The notes: generated by a model from the sequence alone, not told the origin. A DNA stretch of 64,000 nt from Lentihominibacter hominis (GCF_014385065.1 NZ_JACRTA010000003.1:186001-250000); one strand, 5' to 3'; counted from the first letter of the stretch, positions 16,528 to 26,946 are shown. Translations and numbers: made by a program.

Positions 16528-19179
16528 ATGAAAGTATTGAATAAGAAAACGATACGCCGCCTTAGCTTCAGATCCCTTAAAGCATCGGGAAAGAGAAATA
16601 TTATCGCGGCTGCAGCAATCGCTTTGACTACCGTTTTGTTTACAACTCTTTTTACGATAGCAATGTCTTTGAATTCAAGTTATGAGACATTTACATTCAG
16701 GCAGATAGGGGGATATGCCCACGGTTCATTCAAAGACGTAGATGATAGTCAGATAAAAGAAATCGCATCTCATGATAAGGTAAAAGCAGTGGGAGAAAGA
16801 GATGTTATAGGAACCATATCTGACGGAGTATTTGCAAAGGTTCCTGCTGAGATAAGTTTCATGGATAAAAACTGTTCCAAATGGAGCTATATCGAAATGT
16901 CAGAGGGAAGAGAACCGAAGGAAAGAGACGAAATAGCTATGGACACAAAAGCACTTGAAATCCTCGGTATTAAACCTGAAGTGGGAGCTGAAGTCAGTAT
17001 AACATATGAGATTTCTGATAAAGAACAAAATCTTGGCAAAAGAACTGACTCTTTTAAACTGTCCGGATGGTGGGAGTATGATGATCTTCTTCCTGTGCAT
17101 TTTATCAATATATCGAAGAGTTATGCATCGCAGGTGGAAAAGGATGTCTCGGCAGAGGGAAAGGTTTCGTTTCGCAAGGATCTTAATGTAATGCTGAGCT
17201 CAAGTATTAATATTGACGGCAATATGAAGAAGATACAGGAGGATCTTGGATATCAGGATGAAAATGCGGCAGAAGAAGATTATGTCAGAATAGGGGTTAA
17301 CTGGGGATATACCTCTGCTCAGGCCGATTCAAATATTGATATGGAAAGTATTTTAGCTATTTTAGCTTTTTTGGTTCTTGTAGTGTTTACAGGGTATTTG
17401 ATAATATATAATATATTTCAGATTTCAGTTTCGGGAGATATACGTTATTATGGCCTTTTGAAAACTATAGGCGTCACACCGAAGCAGCTTCGCAGGATAA
17501 TAAGAAAACAGGCGCTGATGTTGTGCGTGTTAGGATGCCCTGTGGGAATGGCAGTGGGGTATCTGGCAGGATATGTTCTGACGCCTGTGGTGATATCTCA
17601 GACAACACTCGGTGAGGCCAGCCTGACGGTGAGTGCTTCTCCTCTTATTTTTGCAGGGGCAGCTGTATTTTCTCTGATTACTGTTCTTCTGTCATGCGCT
17701 AAACCGGGGAGAATCGCTTCCAAAGTTTCACCTGTTGAAGCCACAAAGTATACGGAAAGAGCCAAAACAGCAAGGAAAAAACGCACTACAAGAGGCGCGA
17801 AACTGCATAATATGGCGTTTGCTAATCTTGGAAGAAACAAATCAAAGACTGTTCTTGTAGTGGTATCGCTGTCGCTGTCTGTTGTTCTGCTTTCTATACT
17901 GATGGCGTTTACAAACGGGTTTAGCATGGAGAAATATCTTAATGAAAAAACATGTGCTGATTTCATAGTAGGAAATACTGACTATTTCAGGTTCAGAGCT
18001 AATAGTTCAAAGTCAGGTATGAACAGTCAGGATATAGACCAGATAAAGGAAAACACAGAAATATCATGGGGAGGAGAAGCATGGTCACTGGCAGATACAG
18101 GTTCTGTAGAGTGGATCACACAAGAGCAGTTTACAGAGATGTCATCAGAGCAGACTTCGGAAACATCGAAAGATCGACTCAATGACAAAGAAAGCAGAGG
18201 AAGTCTTGTTAACATTGATATACAGATAGAAGGACTGGATACTCCGCTTCTTGAAAAGCTTACTGTTTTAGACGGAGATCTTACCCAATTATCTGATCCG
18301 AATAAGAAAAACATCGCTATTGCCGTTCATACTGATGATTACGGCAACGCAGATGATTTGAAAGATTACCCGAAAGTGGGAGATAAAATTACTGTAACAT
18401 ATGTGGAAAACGGATATTATATAGACAGCCGTACAGGTAAATTGAGTGATGAGAAGACTCCGCAGGAATATATCCAATATCATATAGATAAAGGCCATGA
18501 TGTGGAATATACTGTTGCCGCACTTGTAACGGTACCGTATCAAATGTCTTTCAGATCATCAAACCTCTACGGAAGAGATGCCATACTGCCTGTAGATAAG
18601 TTGAGGGAAGACAGCGGTGATGATTTGTTTTCATTGTTTTATATGTTTGATACACCTGATTATAAAGCAGAAGTGAAAGCTGAAAGCTTTTTGACTAATA
18701 TGACCAAGGGTGAATCATCAGGGCTTATGTATGAGAGCAAAGCTTCCATAAGAGATGAATTTGAAGGTTTCAGAAAGATGTTCATTATTTTAGGAGGTGT
18801 TCTCTGTGGGATAATAGGTCTTGTGGGAATATTGAACTTCTTCAATGGGATAATGACGGGGATATTAAGCAGACGAAGAGAGTTTGCAATGCTGCAGTCT
18901 ATAGGCATGACGGGAAGACAGCTGAAGACTATGCTGATTTATGAAGGATTGTTTTATGCTCTTGCGACAATACTCTTTTCATCAGTTCTGACAGCGCTTC
19001 TGGGACCTTTGGTAGGAAATATGATGGAAAAAATGTTCTGGTTTTATGAGTACCATTTTACTTTTATGGCCATCACTGTAACAGCTCCTGTTTTCCTGGT
19101 ACTTGGAGCAGCGCTGCCGGTGATAGTATATAAAAATGTATCAAAGAAAACAGTTGTTGAACGTCTTCGAGAGAGTTAG
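16528..19179 (+). CDS. FtsX-type ABC transporter permease
   Basis: An 883-residue permease with two FtsX-like units. One membrane segment lies near residue 25. Three more lie near 275-410 (the first after a soluble region of about 240 residues), another near 450, a second soluble region follows, and the last three lie near 755-870. Pairs such as LLKTIGVTPKQLRRIIRKQ and MLQSIGMTGRQLKTMLIYE are the paired coupling segments. AAGGAGGTG precedes ATG 16528; the 15 upstream codons overlap the ATPase gene and are rejected. It is probably an envelope-stress or peptide-resistance transporter acting with the upstream two-component system. Confidence 0.9.
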   Translation: MKVLNKKTIRRLSFRSLKASGKRNIIAAAAIALTTVLFTTLFTIAMSLNSSYETFTFRQIGGYAHGSFKDVDDSQIKEIASHDKVKAVGERDVIGTISDGVFAKVPAEISFMDKNCSKWSYIEMSEGREPKERDEIAMDTKALEILGIKPEVGAEVSITYEISDKEQNLGKRTDSFKLSGWWEYDDLLPVHFINISKSYASQVEKDVSAEGKVSFRKDLNVMLSSSINIDGNMKKIQEDLGYQDENAAEEDYVRIGVNWGYTSAQADSNIDMESILAILAFLVLVVFTGYLIIYNIFQISVSGDIRYYGLLKTIGVTPKQLRRIIRKQALMLCVLGCPVGMAVGYLAGYVLTPVVISQTTLGEASLTVSASPLIFAGAAVFSLITVLLSCAKPGRIASKVSPVEATKYTERAKTARKKRTTRGAKLHNMAFANLGRNKSKTVLVVVSLSLSVVLLSILMAFTNGFSMEKYLNEKTCADFIVGNTDYFRFRANSSKSGMNSQDIDQIKENTEISWGGEAWSLADTGSVEWITQEQFTEMSSEQTSETSKDRLNDKESRGSLVNIDIQIEGLDTPLLEKLTVLDGDLTQLSDPNKKNIAIAVHTDDYGNADDLKDYPKVGDKITVTYVENGYYIDSRTGKLSDEKTPQEYIQYHIDKGHDVEYTVAALVTVPYQMSFRSSNLYGRDAILPVDKLREDSGDDLFSLFYMFDTPDYKAEVKAESFLTNMTKGESSGLMYESKASIRDEFEGFRKMFIILGGVLCGIIGLVGILNFFNGIMTGILSRRREFAMLQSIGMTGRQLKTMLIYEGLFYALATILFSSVLTALLGPLVGNMMEKMFWFYEYHFTFMAITVTAPVFLVLGAALPVIVYKNVSKKTVVERLRES

Positions 19180-19246
19180 TGATTATGACAAATAGACAAT
19201 ACAGATATTGGCAAAAATATGTTTTGATATATTTTGAATTAACCTC

Positions 19247-19275
19247 TTGAAATTAACGTATGATATAACTATAAT
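19247..19275 (+). promoter_or_regulatory. Promoter of the 6S RNA candidate
   Basis: TTGAAA (19247-19252), a 17-base spacer and TATAAT (19270-19275). The expected transcription start is about 28 bases before the paired 5' end of the RNA, which implies 5' processing or an unpaired leader. Confidence 0.7.
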
Positions 19276-19309
19276 TAACATTATAAAAACAATATAAGAT
19301 TAAAATTTA

Positions 19310-19488
19310 TCCTGAGATGTGCGACAAGGCAGTGTAATTCAACCTACGTAACGACATTGGGAGCCCGGGTTTTTGGCGAGCTTATGTCAAGCCTCCTTTG
19401 AGTGGAAGACAGAAGCGGAAACAGGGCACCCCCCTATTGAAAGATAGGGTGTGAATTATATCCTTGACGGCATGTCGGGATTTTTTTT
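19310..19488 (+). ncRNA. ssrS: 6S RNA (candidate)
   Basis: A gene-free stretch that folds into the long rod of 6S RNA, which binds the sigma-70-type RNA polymerase holoenzyme and mimics an open promoter. The closing stem pairs TCCTGAGATGT (19310-19320) with GCATGTCGGGA (19470-19480). TAATTCA pairs with TGAATTA, and a small 3'-side hairpin CCCTAT-tgaaag-ATAGGG sits beside the expected central bubble. Beyond it GCCC/GGGC, GTTTTTG/CGGAAAC and GCTTaTGTC/GACAgAAGC continue the rod to the loop. The 5' CTGAGATGT and 3' GGCAT-TCGG resemble E. coli 6S RNA. A T8 run (19481-19488) follows. The rest of the 19180-19624 gap holds the htpG control region. Confidence 0.75.
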
Positions 19489-19543
19489 AGTAATTAATAG
19501 ATGAATAAATTTTGATCATATGAAAAATATTCCTGTTATCCTC

Positions 19544-19572
19544 TTGATTTTTAGCAGGAGTTGACGTATTAT
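19544..19572 (+). promoter_or_regulatory. Promoter of htpG
   Basis: TTGATT (19544-19549), a 17-base spacer and TATTAT (19567-19572), ending 4 bases before the CIRCE element, so the repressor site covers the transcription start. Confidence 0.65.
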
Positions 19573-19576
19573 ATTA

Positions 19577-19603
19577 TTAGCACTCAAAACTAACGAGTGC
19601 TAA
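19577..19603 (+). promoter_or_regulatory. CIRCE element (HrcA operator)
   Basis: TTAGCACTC (19577-19585), 9 bases, GAGTGCTAA (19595-19603): an exact match to the CIRCE consensus bound by the heat-shock repressor HrcA. It overlaps the htpG transcription start. Confidence 0.95.
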
Positions 19604-19624
19604 TAAAGTGAAAAGGAGATCAAT

Positions 19625-21529
19625 ATGGCTAAAAAACAATTTAAAGCAGAGTCAAAAAGACTTTTGGATTTGATGATCAATTCGATCTACACTCATAAAG
19701 AAATATTTTTAAGAGAGCTTATCTCAAATGCCAGCGATGCGATAGATAAACTCTACTATCGCTGTCTGACAGAAGGAGATACAGGTATATCAAGAGATGA
19801 GTTCTGTATCAGACTGGAAGCTGACAGAGATACAAGGACATTGAAGATAACCGATAACGGTATGGGAATGACAAAAGATGAGCTGGAGAAAAATCTGGGA
19901 ACCATTGCCAAGAGCGGTTCTTTGGATTTCAAAGAAGAAATAGAAAAGAAGGATGAAATCGATATAATAGGGCAGTTCGGAGTCGGATTTTATTCAGCGT
20001 TTATGGTAAGTGACAAAGTTAGTGTACTAAGTAAAGCCTATGGAGAAGATCAGGCATATTTGTGGGAATCATCCGGAGCTGACGGATACAGTATAACCGA
20101 AGCTGAGAAGGAAGGATGCGGTACTGAGATCACTCTGACTCTTAAGGAGGATACAGATGATGATAAATACAGTGAATATCTGGACACCTATAAAATAAAG
20201 AACCTTGTTACGAAGTATTCAGACTATATAAGATATCCAATACAGATGATGGTGGAAAAGAATCGTCTCAAGCCGGGCTGTGAGGATAAAAAGCCGGAAG
20301 AGCAGGAGTATGAGACATATAGTGAGCTTGAGACACTTAACAGTATGGTACCTCTGTGGAAAAAGAGCAAAAGTGAGATAAGTGACGAAGATTATAATAA
20401 TTTCTATAAGGAAAAGTTTTTTGATTATACAGATCCGGCTAAAGTTATACACACAGATGTTGAAGGTATCGTAAGTTATACAGCATTATTGTTTATTCCC
20501 GGACAGGCTCCATTTAATTATTATACGAAAGATTTTGAGAAGGGGCTTCAGCTTTATTCTTCAGGAGTACTTATCATGGACAAGTGTGCGGATTTGCTTC
20601 CGGATCATTTTAGTTTTGTGAGAGGTCTTGTGGATTCTCAGGACCTGTCTTTAAATATTTCAAGGGAAATGCTTCAGCATGACAGGCAGCTTAAGGCTAT
20701 AGCCCAGAGGCTTGAGAAGAAGATAAAAAGTGAACTTCTTTCTATGCAGAAGACAGACCGGGATAGATATGTAAAGTTTTTCAAGAACTTCGGCCTTCAG
20801 CTTAAATATGGACTTTATGACGGATTCGGGGCTCATAAGGATATGCTTAAAGACCTTGTGATGTTTTATTCTTCCACAGAGAAAGATTTGGTTACACTTT
20901 CTGAATATGTCAGCAGAATGAAGCATGAGCAGAAGAATATATATTATGCGTCGGGGGAAAATGTAGAGAAGATCGATAAACTTCCTCAGACGGAACTTCT
21001 CAAGGATAAAGGGTATGAGATATTATATCTTACAGACGACATAGACGAATTTGCTTTGCAGATGTTGCAGGAGTTTGATGAAAAGGAGTTTAAATCAGTA
21101 TCAGCGGAAGATCTTGATATAGGAGAATCAAAAGAGGAAAAAGAGGAATCCGAGAAACAAGCAGAGGAGAGCAAAGACCTTCTCGAGTTTATGAAAGAGG
21201 CTTTGGAAGGAAAAGTTTCCGAAGTGAGACTTTCAGGAAGACTTAAGAGCCATCCTGTATGCCTGACTTCAAAGGGAGGTCTTTCCATAGAAATGGAAAA
21301 AGTTCTCAATTCAATGCCTACCGATGAAAAAGTACAGGCTCAGCGTGTACTTGAGATCAACGCAAAGCATCCTGTTATGGAAGCACTCAGAAGACAGTAC
21401 GATACAGATAAAGAAAACGTGAAAAAATATGCATCGCTGCTTTATGATCAGGCTTTGATGATAGAAGGCCTTCCTGTAGAAGACCCTGTAGCTTTTTCGA
21501 ATGCTGTATGTGAGCTTATGACAAAATAA
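19625..21529 (+). CDS. htpG: Molecular chaperone HtpG (Hsp90)
   Basis: A 634-residue bacterial Hsp90, an ATP-driven dimeric chaperone of the cytoplasm. The GHKL ATPase motifs are [13 protein letters not shown] (near residue 36), DNGMGM (near 79) and [13 protein letters not shown] (near 117). The middle domain has the conserved SGVLIMDKC and [11 protein letters not shown] stretches, and a C-terminal dimerisation region follows an acidic linker near residue 500. AAAAGGAG precedes the ATG. The gene is monocistronic and lies directly under CIRCE, so HrcA very probably represses it; Bacillus subtilis htpG, by contrast, is not an HrcA target. Confidence 0.97.
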   Translation: MAKKQFKAESKRLLDLMINSIYTHKEIFLRELISNASDAIDKLYYRCLTEGDTGISRDEFCIRLEADRDTRTLKITDNGMGMTKDELEKNLGTIAKSGSLDFKEEIEKKDEIDIIGQFGVGFYSAFMVSDKVSVLSKAYGEDQAYLWESSGADGYSITEAEKEGCGTEITLTLKEDTDDDKYSEYLDTYKIKNLVTKYSDYIRYPIQMMVEKNRLKPGCEDKKPEEQEYETYSELETLNSMVPLWKKSKSEISDEDYNNFYKEKFFDYTDPAKVIHTDVEGIVSYTALLFIPGQAPFNYYTKDFEKGLQLYSSGVLIMDKCADLLPDHFSFVRGLVDSQDLSLNISREMLQHDRQLKAIAQRLEKKIKSELLSMQKTDRDRYVKFFKNFGLQLKYGLYDGFGAHKDMLKDLVMFYSSTEKDLVTLSEYVSRMKHEQKNIYYASGENVEKIDKLPQTELLKDKGYEILYLTDDIDEFALQMLQEFDEKEFKSVSAEDLDIGESKEEKEESEKQAEESKDLLEFMKEALEGKVSEVRLSGRLKSHPVCLTSKGGLSIEMEKVLNSMPTDEKVQAQRVLEINAKHPVMEALRRQYDTDKENVKKYASLLYDQALMIEGLPVEDPVAFSNAVCELMTK

Positions 21530-21583
21530 CTTGCAGCATGACTTAACGAACACATTGATTACATGGTTATTCATGGTATAATA

Positions 21584-21620
21584 AATACCTGGGCGGCATA
21601 TATTGTCGTTCAGGTATTTT
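21584..21620 (+). terminator. Probable terminator after htpG
   Basis: AATACCTG (21584-21591) pairs with CAGGTATT (21611-21618), followed by T-rich sequence. Confidence 0.6.
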
Positions 21621-21719
21621 ATTGTGCATGGGAATATCATATTGATATTTCCAAAATATAAACAGACATAGCCGTAAAAGGGTACGGTGTATTTTATTTA
21701 TATAAAGGAGAGTTTAAAA

Positions 21720-22538
21720 TTGCAGGCATTAACATCGATTGAAATTTTGGAAAAAATATCGGATTCCGCTGTTGCAAAAGCGCGCGGAAGCATAAAGCAT
21801 TTTATTTTAGCTATACTGGCGGGAGCTTATATAGCTTTTGGAGCTCAGGCATCTGTGATGGCATCATTTAATCTGGTTTCCGATCCAGCTACCTTTGGTA
21901 TCGGCAAATTGGTATCTGCTATGGTTTTTCCTGTGGGACTTATGATGGTAATGTTGTGTGGCGCAGAGTTGTTTACCGGCAATAATCTTATGATTATAGG
22001 AACGCTTGACAGAAAGATAAAGATGTCGGGTATGTTAAAAAACTGGATAGTTGTTTACATAGGTAATTTTGTCGGGGCTTTGTTGATTGCAGCTTTAGTC
22101 AATTATTCCGGACTTTTGGAGAGCGGAGGAGGGCTTCTTGGTGCCGTCACTGTTAAAACAGCTGTTTCAAAAGTCAGTCTTGATTTCGGTAAAGCCTTTG
22201 TTTTAGGTATAATGTGTAATTGGATGGTTTGTCTTGCTGTATGGATGGTAACAGGAGCATATACTACTATAAGTAAAATTTTTTCGATATTTTTCTGTAT
22301 AGGTCTTTTTGTAGTTTCAGGATTCGAGCACAGTATCGCTAATATGTATTTTGTTCCGGCCGGTATAATAGCATCAGGAAATGATGCTTTTGTACAGCTT
22401 CTTGGCACAGACATATCAAATCTTAACATAGAAAATTTCCTGATGGGGAATCTTTTACCTGTTACATTGGGCAATATAGTAGGAGGCGGTATATTTGTAG
22501 GAGTTGTATACTGGCTAGTGGGCAGAAAGCTTAAATAA
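21720..22538 (+). CDS. Formate/nitrite transporter (FNT) family channel
   Basis: A 272-residue pentameric channel protein with six membrane spans, moving small monovalent anions such as formate, nitrite or hydrosulfide. Family motifs seen are GAYIAFGAQA near residue 38, CGAELFTGNN near 79, NWMVCLAVW near 165 and GFEHSIANMYFVP near 200, which contains the pore histidine. I prefer the TTG start at 21720, because AAGGAG (21704-21709) is 10 bases away; a GTG at 21687 lacks a ribosome site. The substrate is undecided; formate is likely in an anaerobe, and hydrosulfide is possible. Confidence 0.88.
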   Translation: MQALTSIEILEKISDSAVAKARGSIKHFILAILAGAYIAFGAQASVMASFNLVSDPATFGIGKLVSAMVFPVGLMMVMLCGAELFTGNNLMIIGTLDRKIKMSGMLKNWIVVYIGNFVGALLIAALVNYSGLLESGGGLLGAVTVKTAVSKVSLDFGKAFVLGIMCNWMVCLAVWMVTGAYTTISKIFSIFFCIGLFVVSGFEHSIANMYFVPAGIIASGNDAFVQLLGTDISNLNIENFLMGNLLPVTLGNIVGGGIFVGVVYWLVGRKLK

Positions 22539-22574
22539 GAGTGCGGGTGTATTGTGTGAGGAGAAAAAATAAAT

Positions 22575-23549
22575 ATGAAAAAAATCAATATAGCGAATAT
22601 AAAGGGATTCAGGATAGGCAACGCCCAGAATGAAAAAGCAGGAAGCGGATGCACTGTCATTATATGTGAAGACGGAGCTGTCGGAGGTGTTGATGTGAGA
22701 GGCGGAGGTCCTGCTACACGGGAGACGGATCTTCTCTCTCCTGTGAGTTCATGTGAGAAGATTTATGGTGTTCTTTTATCGGGAGGAAGTGCTTTTGGAC
22801 TGAATTCTGCGGCAGGAGTTATGAGATATTTAGAGGAAAGAAATATAGGCTTTGATGTAGGTGAAGGATATGTTCCTATAGTTCCGGCAGCATGTCTTTA
22901 CGATCTGTCAGCTGGAGATTTTTCTTTCAGACCGGATGCAGATATGGGTTATGAGGCTTGTGTAAACTCTGAGCTGAATAGTCCGCAGCAGGGTAATTAC
23001 GGAGCTGGAACAGGGGCTACCGTAGGAAAATTTTTAGGCGCCGCAAGATCAATGAAAGGCGGACTCGGTATATATGCTGTACAGATAGGCAGGCTTAAAG
23101 TCGGAGCTGTAGTGGCTGTAAACTGTTTGGGAGATGTTTATGATGCTGATACAGGAAGGCAGATTGCAGGCCTTTTGGCAGAAGACGGCACAACGCTTGA
23201 GAGTACACGCAATATTATGTGGGATAATATTCAGCAGCCGAAAAATGTTTTTACAGAAAACACTACAATAGGATGTATTATAACAAACGGCAGACTTACG
23301 AAAGCTCAATGCTGTAAACTGGCTTCCATGAGTCATAACGGTTATTCGGCAGCTATAAAACCTGTTCATACATCGGCGGATGGCGATACAATATTTTATC
23401 TTTCAAAAGGAGAGGTAGAAGTTAATCCTGATGCGCTGGGTGATCTCAGCTCTTACATCATGTCGAAAGCTATAAATGAAGGTATCAGAAATGCAGTGTC
23501 AGCATATGGATTTGCGGCGGCTGCAGATCTGAAAGAACAGAGAGTATAA
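22575..23549 (+). CDS. P1 family (S58) aminopeptidase
   Basis: A 324-residue Ntn-hydrolase of the DmpA/NylC family. These enzymes cut themselves to expose an N-terminal nucleophile and then act as aminopeptidases or amidases. The probable cleavage site is N229-T230 in the ENTTIG motif. Other family stretches are DVRGGGPATRETDLL (residues 40-54), LLSGGSAFGLNSAAGVM (67-83) and GAGTGATVGK (143-152). It lies 36 bases after the FNT gene and 11 before polA. The true substrate is unknown. Confidence 0.9.
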   Translation: MKKINIANIKGFRIGNAQNEKAGSGCTVIICEDGAVGGVDVRGGGPATRETDLLSPVSSCEKIYGVLLSGGSAFGLNSAAGVMRYLEERNIGFDVGEGYVPIVPAACLYDLSAGDFSFRPDADMGYEACVNSELNSPQQGNYGAGTGATVGKFLGAARSMKGGLGIYAVQIGRLKVGAVVAVNCLGDVYDADTGRQIAGLLAEDGTTLESTRNIMWDNIQQPKNVFTENTTIGCIITNGRLTKAQCCKLASMSHNGYSAAIKPVHTSADGDTIFYLSKGEVEVNPDALGDLSSYIMSKAINEGIRNAVSAYGFAAAADLKEQRV

Positions 23550-23560
23550 TAGGTGAATAT

Positions 23561-26230
23561 ATGAAAAAGATAGCTATAATAGATGGTAACAGCCTGATAA
23601 ACAGAGCATATTATGCCATGAGGAATCCTATGATAACAAAGGATGGAATATTTACTCAGGGTATATTCGGTTTTCTTAATATGCTGGACAAGATTAAACG
23701 TGATTATGAACCGGAATACATGGCTGTCGCATTTGATATGAAAGCTCCTACATTCAGACATAAGGAATATGAAGAATATAAAGCTGGAAGAAAAAAAATG
23801 CCACCTGAGCTTGCTATGCAGATACCTCTTTTAAAGGATATACTCAGAGCAATGAATATAAAGCAGCTGGAACTTGAAGGTTTTGAAGCGGATGATATCA
23901 TCGGGACTATAGCTAAAAAAGCCGAGACAGAAGGATTGAATCCTTATATAATTACAGGAGATAAAGATGAGCTTCAGCTGGCTTCTGATGTTACTAAAGT
24001 AATAATAACGAGAAAAGGTGTTTCAGAGTTTGATATATATGACAGGGAAGCCATGATAGAAAAATATGGCTTTACACCTGAACAGTTCATAGATTTTAAA
24101 GGTCTTATGGGAGATCAGTCAGACAATATACCCGGCGTTCCGGGAGTAGGTGAAAAGACAGCAACTAAGCTGGTGATGGAGTTTGGGAGCATAGAGAATC
24201 TGCTGTCCAATACAGATAACATAAAACCAAAAGGTGTAAAGCAAAAAATAGAAGACAATGCTCAAATGGCTGTTATGAGCAAGAGACTGGCTACTATAAA
24301 TACACAAGTGCCTATAGAGGTAAACTTTGAAGAATTTTTTATTGAAGAGCCGGATTATGATAAGCTTGTCGAACTGTACACCAAACTGGAGTTCAATAAA
24401 TTTCTTAAAAAACTTAATATAGGAATAAGTAACAAGACATTTTCAGAGGAAAACGATTCTCATAATATGCCGGTAGACACCTCGGCATTTCAGCGAATTA
24501 TAATAGACAGCGATGAATCATTGAATAAAATAACCTTCAGTGATAAAACTGTTATAAAGGTTTTCGGGGACTATAATCATACAGGTGATGTTTTCATAGA
24601 AGGCGTAGCTGCTGTAAATGGAGGAATATACTATTATTTTGATTATCAGAAACTTGAGAATTTCCCGGACTGGCTTTTACGGCAGGATGTGACATACTGG
24701 GGACATGGACTTAAACGTGATTATTTTATGTTAATGTGTGAAGGCGTGAAAAACTTTGATACAGGATTTGATACCATGATAGCCCAGTACGTATTGGATT
24801 CCGGAAGAAGCAATTACAGTCTGGCTGCCATATCAAATGAATATCTTCATATCACTGTAAAAGATGAGAAGAATTTTTTTAGTGACAATGGACAGGTTGA
24901 TATGTTTTCTGATAATAAAAAAGCCTATGTGGATTATGGCTTTGATGTGTGTACAGCTGTCCTGAACCTCGCAGATATGCAGAAGGAAAGGCTTAAGCAG
25001 GAAGAACTAGATAATGTGTTTTACAATGTTGAGATCCCTCTCATTATAGTGATGGCTTCTATGGAATATGAGGGGTTTAAAGTCGACAAAAATGTTCTTC
25101 GGCAGTTTGGGCATGTGATGGCTGAGAAAATTGATGAGATATCGGCAAAAGTTTTTCAATTGGCAGGAGAGACTTTTAATTTGAATTCTCCTTTTCAGCT
25201 GGGTGATATATTGTTTGAAAAATTAGGCTTGCCTGCAGGAAAAAAGACAAAAAGAGGATATTCCACCAGTGCTGATATTCTTGAAAAAATAAAAGATAAG
25301 CATCCTATAGTACCTGCTGTGCTGGAATACAGGACTCTTTCGAAACTTAAAAGCACATATATAGAAGGACTTATTCCCCTCATCAGTGAAACTGACGGAA
25401 AAGTTCATGCGCATTTTAATCAGACAGTGACTACTACGGGGCGTATAAGTTGTACAGAGCCAAATCTTCAAAATATACCTATAAGACAGGAAATGGGAAG
25501 AAAGTTAAGGAAAGCTTTTATACCTGATTCAGATGACTGTGTTCTTGTAGGAGCTGACTATTCTCAGATTGAACTTAGGGTTCTTGCTCATATGTCCGCG
25601 GATCAGGCGCTGATAGAGGCTTTCAATAGAGGTGAGGACATACACAGAGCAACTGCAGCCAATGTTTTAGGAGTACCGGAAGAAGAGATAACTATTGAAG
25701 AAAGAAGCCGAGCAAAAGCTGTGAATTTTGGTGTGATTTATGGCATGAGCAGTTTTGGTCTTTCTACGGAGCTTAATATAACGAGAAAAGATGCAGAAGA
25801 ATATATAAACACATATTTTAAAAAACATATGGCAGTAAAGGCATTTATGGACGGACAAGTAGAATTTTGCAGAGAAAAAGGTTATGTAACTACAATAATG
25901 GGAAGAAAGCGATATATAAAAGAAATAAAAGCTTCAGCCTATATGGTGAGACAAGTGGGGGAAAGACTTGCCATGAATACACCGATACAGGGAAGCGCAG
26001 CCGATATAATAAAGATAGCGATGATTAAAGTATATAATGCCATAAAAGAACGAAATCTAAAATCAAGTCTGATACTGCAGGTACATGATGAGCTTATAAT
26101 CAATACCTACAAAGATGAGAAGGAAGAGATCGAGAAACTTCTTGTGGAAAACATGGAAGGAGCATATCAGATGGCGGTCAAATTAAAGGCTGATCTTAAC
26201 GAGGGAAGCAGCTGGTATGAATTGAAGTAA
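23561..26230 (+). CDS. polA: DNA polymerase I
   Basis: An 889-residue family A polymerase for gap filling and Okazaki fragment processing. The 5' nuclease domain (about 1-265) opens with IIDGNSLINRAYYAM. The 3'-5' exonuclease-like domain (about 310-480) lacks the DxE motif (IIIDSD is found instead), so proofreading is probably absent, as in most Firmicutes. The polymerase domain has motif A DYSQIELRVLAHMS (near 666), motif B RSRAKAVNFGVIYG (near 715) and motif C VHDEL (near 841). The neighbour coaE follows after 40 bases, a common pairing in Gram-positive genomes. Confidence 0.97.
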   Translation: MKKIAIIDGNSLINRAYYAMRNPMITKDGIFTQGIFGFLNMLDKIKRDYEPEYMAVAFDMKAPTFRHKEYEEYKAGRKKMPPELAMQIPLLKDILRAMNIKQLELEGFEADDIIGTIAKKAETEGLNPYIITGDKDELQLASDVTKVIITRKGVSEFDIYDREAMIEKYGFTPEQFIDFKGLMGDQSDNIPGVPGVGEKTATKLVMEFGSIENLLSNTDNIKPKGVKQKIEDNAQMAVMSKRLATINTQVPIEVNFEEFFIEEPDYDKLVELYTKLEFNKFLKKLNIGISNKTFSEENDSHNMPVDTSAFQRIIIDSDESLNKITFSDKTVIKVFGDYNHTGDVFIEGVAAVNGGIYYYFDYQKLENFPDWLLRQDVTYWGHGLKRDYFMLMCEGVKNFDTGFDTMIAQYVLDSGRSNYSLAAISNEYLHITVKDEKNFFSDNGQVDMFSDNKKAYVDYGFDVCTAVLNLADMQKERLKQEELDNVFYNVEIPLIIVMASMEYEGFKVDKNVLRQFGHVMAEKIDEISAKVFQLAGETFNLNSPFQLGDILFEKLGLPAGKKTKRGYSTSADILEKIKDKHPIVPAVLEYRTLSKLKSTYIEGLIPLISETDGKVHAHFNQTVTTTGRISCTEPNLQNIPIRQEMGRKLRKAFIPDSDDCVLVGADYSQIELRVLAHMSADQALIEAFNRGEDIHRATAANVLGVPEEEITIEERSRAKAVNFGVIYGMSSFGLSTELNITRKDAEEYINTYFKKHMAVKAFMDGQVEFCREKGYVTTIMGRKRYIKEIKASAYMVRQVGERLAMNTPIQGSAADIIKIAMIKVYNAIKERNLKSSLILQVHDELIINTYKDEKEEIEKLLVENMEGAYQMAVKLKADLNEGSSWYELK

Positions 26231-26270
26231 TATCGTACAGTGTTTTGTTTTACAGAAAAGAGATATTAAA

Positions 26271-26909
26271 ATGATAAAAGTAATTGGTCTTACTGGCGGG
26301 ATAGGTACAGGAAAATCTACCGCTGCAGAGTATTTAATACAAAAGGGATTTGCACATATAGACGCTGATGATATAAGCAGGAAACTTACAGAGAGCGGAA
26401 GCGATATGCTTCCAGTTCTTGATGAAATATTCGGGCCTGAAGGCGAGTTCGGCGACGGAAAAACCAGAATACTTGATGATAAAGGAAATCTTATTAGGAA
26501 AGCATTGGCGGCTGTAGTTTTTTCAGATATAAACAGAAAATCTCGTCTTGATGAGATAATGTTTTCCAGGATTATAGCAAGAATAGATGAAAAAATAGCG
26601 TGGTTTAAAAGACATCCTGCTGAAGCCGGCAAAGGTGTGCTTTTGGATGCGCCTCTGCTTTTCGAGGCTGGGCTTGACAGTAGATGTGATCTTGTTCTTG
26701 TTTTAGTGGCTGATATGGATGTGAGGCTGGCCAGAGTATGTTGCCGTGACAGTGCTACTCCTGAGGAAGTACGAGACAGGATAAAAAGTCAGATGAGTGA
26801 TAATGAGAAAATAAAGAAAGCTGATGCAGTAATAGATAATTCTGAAGAGAGGGCTGATTTGTACGAGAGCCTTGATGAGTTTTTGAGAGAGTATTTTTCT
26901 GTATTTTAA
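26271..26909 (+). CDS. coaE: Dephospho-CoA kinase
   Basis: A 212-residue P-loop kinase for the last step of coenzyme A synthesis. The Walker A motif GGIGTGKST is at residues 9-17, HIDADDISR near 36 and the conserved DAPLLFE near 125. Its position after polA is conserved in many Clostridia and Bacilli. The protein is of usual length. Confidence 0.95.
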   Translation: MIKVIGLTGGIGTGKSTAAEYLIQKGFAHIDADDISRKLTESGSDMLPVLDEIFGPEGEFGDGKTRILDDKGNLIRKALAAVVFSDINRKSRLDEIMFSRIIARIDEKIAWFKRHPAEAGKGVLLDAPLLFEAGLDSRCDLVLVLVADMDVRLARVCCRDSATPEEVRDRIKSQMSDNEKIKKADAVIDNSEERADLYESLDEFLREYFSVF

Positions 26910-26946
26910 ATACATGAAAATACTTTATGAAATTTTCAAAAAATTC

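Noticed and set aside
21687..21719. GTG start for the FNT channel
   Set aside because: No ribosome site upstream, while TTG 21720 has AAGGAG at suitable distance.
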